The notes: generated by a model from the sequence alone, not told the origin. A DNA stretch of 5,374 nucleotides from an uncultured Pseudomonadota bacterium (GCA_937896265.1 CALBMD010000411.1:1-5374), one strand, 5' to 3'. Numbered from the stretch's first letter, positions 1 to 5,374 are shown. Numbers and translations are program-made.

Positions 1-623
1 ATTCAAGCGAAGTCACAAATCCTAGTGGTTTTGACCTAACAGAGTTTGCAAATGGCAAAGTAAGATTTAATAAAAATGGCATGCTGTTAGAAGAAATTAC
101 AGACCAGTCCTCAATTAACTTCTCTAACGGCGCCTTCCCCAATCAACAAATTGCCTTTGATTTTGGCCGCAACGTCGCAGAAGAAGGTGGCACAGGTATT
201 AATGCTGCAACTTCGATTGCCGGTAAATCTGTACTGAACTTTCATCAGCAAGATGGTTATGAAGCTGGTCAATTAAAATCTCTCCAAATTGAAAGCGATG
301 GCCGCATTCGCGGTGTTTTTTCAAACGGTGTTCAGCGCGATTTAGCTTCCGTAGCCTTAGCAACATTCTCAAATCAAGACGCTTTGATGAAAGCTGGGCG
401 CAATATGTTCTACTCTACTATTAAGTCAGGGCCACCAAATATCGGCACTCCAGAAACTGGAGCTAGAGGCTCTCTTTATTCTTCTTCTCTTGAAGAATCC
501 AACGTTGACTTAGCAGGGGAGTTTGTAAACATGATCACTACCCAGCGATTGTTTCAAGCTAACTCTCGCTCGATTACCACAACAGATGCTATGATCGAAG
601 AGGTAATCAATTTGAAGAGATAA
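1..623 (+). CDS. flgE: Flagellar hook protein FlgE, C-terminal part (5' end outside window)
   Basis: FlgE polymerises into the extracellular hook that joins the flagellar rod to the filament. The reading frame is open from the left edge (first full codon at base 3), so only the last 206 residues are visible and the true start lies upstream. The segment from about base 50 to 180 (GKVRFNKNGML, then QIAFDFG) matches the middle FlaE-type domain, where a 'G-x-F-x-x-NG' turn is typical. The last 80 residues carry the signature of rod and hook proteins: ALATFSNQDALMKAGRNMF, then LEESNVDLAGEFVNMITTQR and a heptad-like end, SITTTDAMIEEVINLKR, which forms the D0 coiled coil. The ESNVDLA and VNMI..QR..QAN motifs with an end in NLKR favour hook protein over the rod proteins FlgF and FlgG. 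It stops at TAA (621-623), followed at once by TAG. It is presumably the last gene of a flagellar operon, since the next gene is on the other strand 9 bases away. Confidence 0.93.
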   Translation, partial: SSEVTNPSGFDLTEFANGKVRFNKNGMLLEEITDQSSINFSNGAFPNQQIAFDFGRNVAEEGGTGINAATSIAGKSVLNFHQQDGYEAGQLKSLQIESDGRIRGVFSNGVQRDLASVALATFSNQDALMKAGRNMFYSTIKSGPPNIGTPETGARGSLYSSSLEESNVDLAGEFVNMITTQRLFQANSRSITTTDAMIEEVINLKR

Positions 624-632
624 TAGTTCAAT

Positions 633-1502
633 CTAGGACTTGACAGAAAACTGGTTAGGTACTTTTTCCCAAGCTAATAGCTGGGTATGCAGCTTAAGGA
701 CAGCCTCATAGGTAACAAAAGAGGTTGCATACATCTGTGAGGCCTCAAGCAAAAGAAACTTATTGGATTTAAAGGCAGGCAGAACCGCAAAACTACGGTT
801 CTGCCTGACTTTTTCTTTTGCTTCACCTAAAGATTTTGCACAGACTAAAATAAAATCCGGGTTTAGCTGGGCGATGAACTCTTTAGATACCTTTGGCCAA
901 CCTTGAATCCCCTTGTCAGCAATGATATTACGTGCCCCTGTCTTTTCTATCATTTCAGTCAAAAGGGTTTTAGCACCGACTTGCACACCGCTTGTATCAT
1001 AGTAGAGAATACTGACTGGCTTTGATAATGGCACCAAGGCCACAAGCTTTGACTCTAGCTGTTCAAGGTGAGCCTTGGCTACATCTTCAGCCTGTATAAG
1101 CTTTGCTAAATCCAAGATAAGGTTTCGAATATCAGTAAAGCTACGCAGCTCACCAATACCATAGGTGTTAATACGAGCCTCTTTAATTTTTGATCTAAGT
1201 GTAAGGCTATTGAAACTAGCTGTGACAACCAAATCTGGTCTCGGTTTTAGTGCTAATAAGGATTCAATATTATTGCCTGAACGGTGTGGAATTTTTTTAG
1301 CGAGATCTCGAACATTGCTATAATCAGCGTTATCCGCTAAACGAGAGATTGCTGCAAGTCGCCACAATTCTTTTTTAGCGTCGAGTAAGGTAAGAAGAAC
1401 TTCATCGCTAGCAAGGTTGATAGAGACAATTTGCGAGGGCTTGAGTTCTTGGGCCAAGATAGAAAGGCAAAAAGCCCAAAATAACACCCCGAATTTTAGC
1501 AA
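633..1502 (-). CDS. Periplasmic ABC-transporter binding protein, BtuF/FepB-like (cobalamin or iron-chelate type)
   Basis: The product is 289 residues, the usual length for the periplasmic binding protein 2 (TroA-like) fold that delivers cobalamin, haem or iron-siderophore complexes to an ABC permease. Residues 1-17 form a short signal peptide (K3, then a hydrophobic core ending SILA, cleavage likely before Q18). There is no proper lipobox, so a soluble periplasmic protein is expected. The N-lobe has QIVSINLASDEVLL (24-37) and ESLLALKPRPDLVV (80-93). The C-lobe has VSKEFIAQLNPDFILV (205-220) and FAVLPAF (238-244), all at family-typical positions. The start is a TTG at 1502, two bases after the stop of the phosphofructokinase gene. 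An AGGGG within that gene's last codons, 7 bases from TTG, serves as ribosome binding site and implies translational coupling. A later GTG (codon 6) would drop the positive charge of the signal peptide. No permease or ATPase gene is in the window, so the ligand cannot be named. Confidence 0.85.
   Translation of the reverse strand: MLKFGVLFWAFCLSILAQELKPSQIVSINLASDEVLLTLLDAKKELWRLAAISRLADNADYSNVRDLAKKIPHRSGNNIESLLALKPRPDLVVTASFNSLTLRSKIKEARINTYGIGELRSFTDIRNLILDLAKLIQAEDVAKAHLEQLESKLVALVPLSKPVSILYYDTSGVQVGAKTLLTEMIEKTGARNIIADKGIQGWPKVSKEFIAQLNPDFILVCAKSLGEAKEKVRQNRSFAVLPAFKSNKFLLLEASQMYATSFVTYEAVLKLHTQLLAWEKVPNQFSVKS
776..819 (+). terminator. Intrinsic terminator-like hairpin for the flgE transcript, inside the opposite-strand gene
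   Basis: CAGGCAGAACCG (776-787) and CGGTTCTGCCTG (796-807) form a perfect 12-pair stem with an 8-base loop (CAAAACTA). On the plus strand it is followed by AC and then TTTTTCTTTT (810-819), the layout of a Rho-independent terminator. It lies about 150 bases after the flgE stop, in the 3' third of the convergent binding-protein gene. On the minus strand the stem is not followed by a good T run. Confidence 0.6.
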
Positions 1503-1504
1503 AC

Positions 1505-2560
1505 TTACACCCCTAAAGAAATACCAGCAATACCCGCTGCAACCAGCAGGTCGTCATTAAGCTCAATCTTTCGCCGCTGACTGGGATCAATCGAATCATA
1601 GCCCACATCAGTAATATGTCCCTGTTTTAGCACAACTAAACGAGAAAATTTCTTATCATGCACCAATTTAGCTGCATGGCTGGCAAAGCGAAAGGCTAAA
1701 ATCTTATCTGCAGCGTTGGGAGCACCACCACGCTGCAAGTGTCCCAAGACCGTGCAACGAGTTTCGCTACCTGTGGCCTCAAAAAGAGATTGAGCCAACA
1801 CTTGCCCAACACCGCCAAGCGTTTTCTTACCCCCTGCATTATCTTGATACAAAACATCTTGGTTTTTAGCTGCGGCTCCTTCAGAGGCAACAATAACCGA
1901 AAAGTTTAGCCCTCTTTTTTTACGCTCTTCGATGGTTTTGACAATAGAGTCAAGAGAATAAGCTATTTCCGGCAGTAAAATGACATTAGCACCACCGGCA
2001 ATACCCCCATGCAAAGCAATAAATCCAGAGTCGCGACCCATGACTTCCAGGATCAAAATACGGTGGTGTGATTCAGCTGTTGACTGTAAGCGCATGACAG
2101 ATTCAGCAACCAAATCAACACAGCTGGTGAAGCCGATTGTTTGCTCGGTACCTGGCAAATCATTATCAATAGTTTTTGGAATACCAACAACAGGCAGGTG
2201 AGCGGCAAGGACTTTCGTCATAGTTTGAGTGCCCTCCCCCCCGATAACCACCATGGCATCTAAAGCCAAAGATTTAAAACCCGAAACAATACTGTCTAGA
2301 GTTTGCTTTCCTTTAGGTCCTGTCAAAGTTTGACCAGTATTGCATGTTCCAAGAATTGTCCCACCTTTAGACTGGATATCTTGCAATAAAGGCAGACCCA
2401 AGGTTGCATACCGATGAGGCTGCTCACTTAAGCCATTAAAGCTATCGTAGATTCCAACAACCTCAGAGTGATATTTGAATTGGCAGATCTCAACAAAGGC
2501 TTTAATAGCCGCATTGAGTCCAGGACAATCACCCCCACCGGTACAGATCGCAATTTTCAT
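1505..2560 (-). CDS. pfkA: 6-phosphofructokinase, probably ATP-dependent
   Basis: The enzyme phosphorylates fructose 6-phosphate to fructose 1,6-bisphosphate in glycolysis in the cytoplasm. From ATG at 2560 the protein is 351 residues. Visible motifs in order: nucleotide loop GGGDCPGLN (8-16), GGTILGT (66-72), GGEGT (107-111), PKTIDND (128-134) with catalytic base D132, MGR (174-176), substrate-binding SEG (226-228), and ETRCTVLGHLQRGG (266-279), where R268, H274 and R277 match E. coli R243, H249 and R252. Gly at 110 (E. coli G104) is the usual mark of ATP use; pyrophosphate enzymes have Asp there. Lys at 129 (E. coli G124) is of the other type, so donor choice is likely ATP but not certain. 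An in-frame ATG at 2671 would add 37 residues before the nucleotide loop and would consume the divergent promoter region, so 2560 is preferred, although its ribosome site (AGGG about 10 bases upstream) is weak. It is probably cotranscribed with the downstream binding-protein gene. Confidence 0.93.
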   Translation of the reverse strand: MKIAICTGGGDCPGLNAAIKAFVEICQFKYHSEVVGIYDSFNGLSEQPHRYATLGLPLLQDIQSKGGTILGTCNTGQTLTGPKGKQTLDSIVSGFKSLALDAMVVIGGEGTQTMTKVLAAHLPVVGIPKTIDNDLPGTEQTIGFTSCVDLVAESVMRLQSTAESHHRILILEVMGRDSGFIALHGGIAGGANVILLPEIAYSLDSIVKTIEERKKRGLNFSVIVASEGAAAKNQDVLYQDNAGGKKTLGGVGQVLAQSLFEATGSETRCTVLGHLQRGGAPNAADKILAFRFASHAAKLVHDKKFSRLVVLKQGHITDVGYDSIDPSQRRKIELNDDLLVAAGIAGISLGV

Positions 2561-2606
2561 ACCTGCCCACCCTACTTCGAGATTTTGGCCTCGTTTAGCC
2601 TTTTTC

Positions 2607-2636
2607 TTGGAATCTTTTGCTAATAAACTATAGTAT
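2607..2636 (+). promoter_or_regulatory. Candidate sigma-70 promoter for the GNAT gene
   Basis: TTGGAA (2607-2612) and TAGTAT (2631-2636) are separated by 18 bases. A start near 2643 would give a leader of about 45 bases ahead of ATG 2688. Both boxes match consensus at four of six positions or better, so this is a plausible prediction and not proof. Confidence 0.45.
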
Positions 2637-2658
2637 AAATAGTCGTTAAAATAATCAA
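2630..2658 (-). promoter_or_regulatory. Candidate sigma-70 promoter for pfkA and the binding-protein gene
   Basis: On the minus strand TTGATT (2658-2653) and TACTAT (2635-2630) are 17 bases apart, each matching consensus at four of six positions. Transcription would begin near 2623 and leave a leader of roughly 60 bases before ATG 2560. The -10 box lies on top of the -10 box of the opposite promoter (2631-2636), within the AT-rich segment CTATAGTATAAATAG. Confidence 0.4.
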
Positions 2659-2687
2659 TGCTCCACGGCAAGGGAAGACTTCAAACG

Positions 2688-3230
2688 ATGGCAGAAGACA
2701 TTTGCATCGAGATCCTCCAAATGAAAGATGAAGTCGACACAGCGGATCTTATCCGAAGAAATCTAGCTAATTTTGATGAGTCTGGATCCGTCATTGCGGC
2801 AATTTTTCGAAGATTAAGCCGTCTGCTTGAAATATACCAACAACCTGGTAGCCAGCTTTTTGTTGCTAGAGATGGCGGCCAACATGGCAAGATCATTGCC
2901 TGTGCTGGCATTGGCCCTTTACATGGCTTAGACCCTGGTGAAGGTATTGGAGAAATTCGTGATCTAGTTGTAGACATGGAATATCGAGAGCAAGGTCTAG
3001 GATCAAAGCTTTTGCATCGATGCATCCGCTCAGCAAGCGAGTTTCACTATAAAAGGTTGTACTTAGAGACAACCCAAAATATGGTTCATGCGCAAAAATT
3101 ATTCTTGCGTACAGGCTTTCGCCCAGTGACCGACAAGCATTTAGGAAGCGCTACAAGCCAGAATAATACCAAAGATATTCCTTGCTACTTTTTAATGGAA
3201 AATCTGCTCAATAAGGTTGTTAACACTTAA
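2688..3230 (+). CDS. GNAT-family N-acetyltransferase
   Basis: This is a cytoplasmic acetyl-CoA-dependent acyltransferase of 180 residues, a normal single-domain GNAT length. The acetyl-CoA site (motif A) is IRDLVVDMEYREQGLGSKLL at 90-109, containing the pyrophosphate-binding pattern R-x-x-G-x-G (R100, G103, G105). The following LYLETT (124-129) and AQKLFLRTGF (135-144) are the usual beta-strand and motif B helix. The acceptor is unknown; the family covers small molecules, antibiotics and protein N-termini. The start chosen is ATG 2688, preceded by AAGGGAAG (2670-2677) at a 10-base spacing. An ATG at 2658 in the same frame would add 10 residues but has no such site and sits close to the predicted promoter. 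The gene is divergent from pfkA and stands alone: the next rightward gene begins about 190 bases later behind its own -10 box. Confidence 0.85.
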   Translation: MAEDICIEILQMKDEVDTADLIRRNLANFDESGSVIAAIFRRLSRLLEIYQQPGSQLFVARDGGQHGKIIACAGIGPLHGLDPGEGIGEIRDLVVDMEYREQGLGSKLLHRCIRSASEFHYKRLYLETTQNMVHAQKLFLRTGFRPVTDKHLGSATSQNNTKDIPCYFLMENLLNKVVNT

Positions 3231-3300
3231 GATCTGCAGTAAGGATTTCTAGGACAAAGGCCGTTTGCAAGACAAACGCCTTTGATGCGTTGATCTTTAA
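3227..3300. repeat. Nested inverted repeats downstream of the GNAT gene
   Basis: An inner hairpin pairs AAAGG plus CGTTTG (3256-3260 and 3262-3267) with CAAACG plus CCTTT (3273-3283): 11 pairs, one bulged C at 3261 and a five-base CAAGA loop. An outer arm pairs AAGATC (3229-3234) with GATCTT (3292-3297), extendable by TTA at the left with one bulge at the right. No T run follows the inner stem on either strand, so it is a poor match to an intrinsic terminator, though it may protect or end the GNAT transcript. The left outer arm overlaps the GNAT stop codon. Confidence 0.5.
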
Positions 3301-3390
3301 ATAGACAAAACTATCAACCTCTTCGTTTTGCAAGCGAAAAACTGTTGCAATCCCTTTGGACTTCGACTACTTTTACCCTTCGCGTTATCT

Positions 3391-3396
3391 TATAAT
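3391..3396 (+). promoter_or_regulatory. Perfect TATAAT -10 box upstream of the small basic gene and coaBC
   Basis: TATAAT lies 27 bases before ATG 3423. Transcription starting about 7 bases downstream (near 3403) would give a leader of about 20 bases to that ATG. No good -35 box lies at 16-18 bases; the nearest candidate, TTCGAC (3362-3367), is 23 bases away, so an activator or another sigma factor may be needed. Confidence 0.45.
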
Positions 3397-3422
3397 AACA
3401 CTCCAGAATGATGAGTATTGCT

Positions 3423-3578
3423 ATGGCATCCACAACAAAAAAACTCAAGGTTCGCAGAGCCTTGAACAAAGCAAAGCAAGCCCTAAAGCGTAAAAACCAT
3501 ACCCGCAAGTACGGCAGCACACCAAAAAATCTTCCTCTTGATCGCCCAAATGCCAACGAAAAGGCAATGAAGGTCTAG
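3423..3578 (+). CDS. Small, highly basic protein of unknown function (51 residues)
   Basis: I do not recognise a named family. From ATG 3423 the product has 11 Lys, 5 Arg and 1 His against only one Asp and one Glu. The first 30 residues read like an amphipathic basic helix (KKLKVRRALNKAKQALKRK), and the rest is probably flexible (GSTPKNLPLDRPNANE). Such composition suggests binding to RNA, the ribosome or DNA, but this is inference. In-frame ATGs also exist at 3408 and 3411. The downstream start is preferred because the -10 box at 3391 would place the transcript start only about 5 bases before 3408, and ATGAG (3411-3415) gives 3423 a weak ribosome site. The gene is probably real: its stop codon TAG (3576-3578) overlaps the Shine-Dalgarno of coaBC, which starts 9 bases later. 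An open frame on the opposite strand (3314-3556) is judged a shadow. Confidence 0.6.
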   Translation: MASTTKKLKVRRALNKAKQALKRKNHTRKYGSTPKNLPLDRPNANEKAMKV

Positions 3579-3587
3579 GAACGGTCG

Positions 3588-4775
3588 ATGGCAAAAACGC
3601 CCTCTTCCGATCTTGACGTTACCCTCGAGTCATCAAGCCTTGCTGGGCGTCACTTCGATCTTATTATCTCCGGCTCTATTGCTGCTGTTGAAAGCGTTCG
3701 CTTTATCCGCGCTATGCGCCGACTAGGCGCCACAGTCACCCCGTGGCTTAGCGACGGAGCAAAAGAGTTTATCACGCCAAAAGCCGTTGCCTGGGCAGCA
3801 GCTAAAGAGCCGCGCGATGGCTTCTGTGGCCACCTGACGCACCTAGCAGAAAATGATGCTCTTATCATCGCCCCGGCAACAGCGAACATCTTAGGCAAAA
3901 TAGCAAATGGTATTTTAGACAGCGCCGAAGCTGCTTTGGCTCAATCTTATCTTGGACTAAAACGTCCGATTTATATCATGCCAACCATGCATGACAGCTT
4001 ATTTGCAGCGCCTGCTGTAAAAGCCAATATAGCTAAACTTAAAGAATGGGCAGAATTTCTACCAGCTAGAGAGGAAGAGGGGAAACAAAAATTCCCAACA
4101 CCGGAAATCTTAGCTTATGAAATAGCCCATCGTTTCAACAAACAAGCTCTAGGCAATAAGGCTAAGCGCATTCTAATCACCATGGGCACCACCAAGGGTT
4201 TTATTGACCCAGTACGGTATATCTCCAATTACTCAAGCGGCGGTCTTGGCTCAGCTATTTCTGAAGAACTCTACTGCCGAGGTCATAGCACCTGCATCAC
4301 TCTTGGCCCATGCCCTATTAAACCTCGGGTCTATTCTTCATTAGATAGCGTCGAAACTAATGATGAAATGACTAAGTCTGCACAACAATTTGCAGCTAAG
4401 GGTATCGATGCAGCTGTCTTTGCTGCTTCTGTGCTTGATTATGTTCCGCAACATGCAGCTGCCGAAAAAATGCGTTCTGGTAGTAATAACGTGACGGTCA
4501 CCCTAGTACCCACTGAAAAGATTATCAGCAAGATTACACCAAAAATGCCACTTAAAGTCGGTTTCAAACTGGAGACATCCATGGATGAAGCGGATGCTAC
4601 AAAAATTGCTGCTGACTACATGAGTCGCTACCAATTAAGCATGATGGTATTAAATCGCCAGAGTGATTTGGGCCCAGATAAACACCTGGGTTATCTTGTC
4701 ACAAAAGATCACAACATGCGCCAACTAGCAGGCAAACGGCAGATTGCTGCAGCTATTGCTGATCATTTGTCTTAA
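3588..4775 (+). CDS. coaBC: CoaBC: phosphopantothenoylcysteine synthetase/decarboxylase with atypical CoaC site
   Basis: CoaBC performs two successive steps of coenzyme A synthesis: CoaB joins 4'-phosphopantothenate to cysteine using CTP, and the FMN-dependent CoaC decarboxylates the product. The protein has 395 residues, a usual length for the fusion. The CoaC half (about 22-185) shows GSIAA (29-33), catalytic-type His in CGHLTHL (H82, matching E. coli H75) and APATAN (95-100). However, the PxMN motif reads PTMHDS (132-137), with His in place of the essential Asn. The Cys-containing clamp (ACG) is absent, replaced by REEEGKQKFP (161-170). The CoaB half (about 193-395) has ILITMGTT, IDPVRYISNYSSGGLG (206-221), AASVLDYVP, K294 (equivalent to the first Lys of KxKK), VPTEKII and GFKLET. 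From memory the MH-x-S and EEGK patterns and TPKII-like segment recall archaeal CoaBC. The start ATG has AGGA (3577-3580) at a 7-base spacing. The end overlaps the convergent cytochrome gene by 23 bases. Confidence 0.88.
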   Translation: MAKTPSSDLDVTLESSSLAGRHFDLIISGSIAAVESVRFIRAMRRLGATVTPWLSDGAKEFITPKAVAWAAAKEPRDGFCGHLTHLAENDALIIAPATANILGKIANGILDSAEAALAQSYLGLKRPIYIMPTMHDSLFAAPAVKANIAKLKEWAEFLPAREEEGKQKFPTPEILAYEIAHRFNKQALGNKAKRILITMGTTKGFIDPVRYISNYSSGGLGSAISEELYCRGHSTCITLGPCPIKPRVYSSLDSVETNDEMTKSAQQFAAKGIDAAVFAASVLDYVPQHAAAEKMRSGSNNVTVTLVPTEKIISKITPKMPLKVGFKLETSMDEADATKIAADYMSRYQLSMMVLNRQSDLGPDKHLGYLVTKDHNMRQLAGKRQIAAAIADHLS

Positions 4776-5061
4776 GCGTCAGTAAAAATTTAAGGTAGCC
4801 TTGAATATCTTTTTCTTCCTCGGGATTTAAAGCACCCATGCCATAGAGCTTTTGCATTGTCAAAAGCAGCCCAGCCACATCTTTTCTTCCTTGCTCGCGA
4901 TAAAACAAAAAAAGCTCGGGGCTATGGCAACTACCACAGCGGGAAAGAAAAGCCTCACGACCGTTTGCTACTGGAAAAATAGCATCTAGATTCGCTTTCG
5001 GCCAAAAAAAATAACTTAGTAGCGCTGATATAAAAATAGCCGCAAGAAAAACAAAACGCAT
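4753..5061 (-). CDS. Small membrane-anchored monoheme cytochrome c
   Basis: The product, 102 residues from ATG 5061, is a small electron carrier on the periplasmic side of the inner membrane. An N-terminal hydrophobic segment (about residues 2-20, MRFVFLAAIFISALLSYFF) looks like an uncleaved anchor or signal sequence. One haem-attachment motif, CGSCH, lies at 42-46. The rest is helical with a typical end: M75 in YGMGALNPEEEKDIQGYLKFL is the likely second iron ligand, with M69 as an alternative. It resembles short class I cytochrome c domains, but no specific redox partner is shown. The start overlaps the stop of the gene upstream in a TGATG arrangement; a GTG at 5064 (GTGA, 4-base overlap) is an equal alternative adding one residue. 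I see no clear Shine-Dalgarno, which fits coupled translation. Its 3' end overlaps coaBC by 23 bases. Confidence 0.8.
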   Translation of the reverse strand: MRFVFLAAIFISALLSYFFWPKANLDAIFPVANGREAFLSRCGSCHSPELFLFYREQGRKDVAGLLLTMQKLYGMGALNPEEEKDIQGYLKFLLTLKTNDQQ

Positions 5062-5374
5062 CACATACCATTAGGAAAAGCATTGAGATCAACTGTTGGA
5101 TCCTGCCTTACTTGCGTAAAAGCTTTGCTATAGGCTATCAAGACAGCCAAGAGATGTTTCATACGACCGGTGAGAGCTTTTGTGATATCTGAAGTCTGGG
5201 CCTCGAAGTCATTTAAAAAATCTTGAACATGCCGCAAGATAAGCTGATCTGGTAGATAAACAACGCCAGTGTTTTTATAGCTGGATATTCGCAACTCATG
5301 AGCTGGATAGGAACCCCCAATGCCCGTAGAAACAGTCACCAGCAAACGCGGGTCCATTGGCTTGGGTATGATGT
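5061..5374 (-). CDS. Unrecognised protein, C-terminal part (5' end outside window)
   Basis: The frame is open through the right edge (residues SIPKP precede the first internal Met at 5357), so this may be the last ~103 residues of a longer protein, or the gene may start at ATG 5357. I do not recognise a family. The visible part begins with a beta-like stretch (RLLVTVSTGIGG), then SYPAHELRISSYKNTGVVYLPDQLILRHVQDFL and a probably helical region (about 45-80 from M5357) ending in DLNAFPNGM. It holds no CxxCH motif, transmembrane segment or other catalytic signature. Its stop TGA (5061-5063) overlaps the ATG of the cytochrome gene, so the two are almost certainly translated together and may share a redox or envelope role; that role is inferred from position only. 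Confidence 0.6.
   Translation of the reverse strand, partial: IIPKPMDPRLLVTVSTGIGGSYPAHELRISSYKNTGVVYLPDQLILRHVQDFLNDFEAQTSDITKALTGRMKHLLAVLIAYSKAFTQVRQDPTVDLNAFPNGM

Noticed and set aside
1696..2201. Open frames inside the phosphofructokinase gene (minus 1696-1893, plus 1980-2201)
   Set aside because: They are shadow frames of a clearly conserved enzyme, without motifs or ribosome sites.
2561..2671. N-terminal extension of the phosphofructokinase from ATG 2671
   Set aside because: It would place 37 non-homologous residues before the nucleotide loop, which normally lies at the very N-terminus. It would also overlap the divergent promoter region and the GNAT ribosome site.
3314..3556. Leftward open frame of 80 residues opposite the small basic gene
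   Set aside because: It is rich in Phe, Leu and Arg, as expected from the complement of Lys-rich codons, and has no ribosome site. The plus-strand frame has tight spacing with coaBC and a -10 box.
2681..3898. Leftward open frames opposite the GNAT gene (2681-3025) and coaBC (3650-3898)
   Set aside because: Each lies wholly inside a gene with recognisable motifs on the other strand and shows low-complexity composition of antisense codons.
4785..4815. Possible terminator after coaBC (AAGGTAGCCTT then TTTTT)
   Set aside because: The stem has only four pairs with a three-base loop, and the T run is 7 bases away, too weak to call.
1..5374. A hidden defence, mobile or novel multi-gene system
   Set aside because: All larger genes are housekeeping or common families, with no nuclease, transposase, integrase, repeat array or toxin-antitoxin pair visible.

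Overview
The window looks like ordinary chromosome from a motile Gram-negative bacterium. It has a flagellar hook gene, a secreted solute-binding protein and a membrane-anchored c-type cytochrome. The end of the hook protein (TTTDAMIEEVINLKR) has a style I associate with deltaproteobacterial or Bdellovibrionota-like lineages, but that is an impression from memory, not a placement. I see no rRNA, tRNA, CRISPR array, insertion sequence or phage gene, and no stretch over 300 bases without a gene.

Left part (1-2560): the 3' end of flgE runs rightward off the left edge. It meets, tail to tail across only 9 bases, a leftward pair: a 6-phosphofructokinase gene followed by a periplasmic binding protein of the BtuF/FepB type. 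The binding protein starts at a TTG codon 2 bases after the kinase stop, so the two are probably one transcript. A strong terminator-like hairpin with a T tract lies inside the binding-protein gene, oriented to stop transcription coming from flgE.

Middle (2561-3407): a 127-base divergent promoter region separates the kinase from a rightward GNAT acetyltransferase gene. The acetyltransferase gene is followed by a 192-base gap holding nested inverted repeats and a perfect TATAAT -10 box.

Right part (3408-5374): a small, very basic protein of about 51 residues precedes a fused CoaBC gene for coenzyme A synthesis. The Shine-Dalgarno of coaBC overlaps the stop codon of the small gene. The CoaC half lacks two of the three residues that are essential in the E. 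coli enzyme and resembles, from memory, archaeal CoaBC. coaBC overlaps by 23 bases, tail to tail, a leftward gene for a small monoheme cytochrome c. That cytochrome gene is coupled to an unrecognised gene that runs off the right edge.

Apart from these operons the genes show no common pathway. I did not find a convincing new multi-gene system. The observations most worth checking are the unusual CoaBC active site with its small basic partner, and the terminator buried in an antisense coding region.
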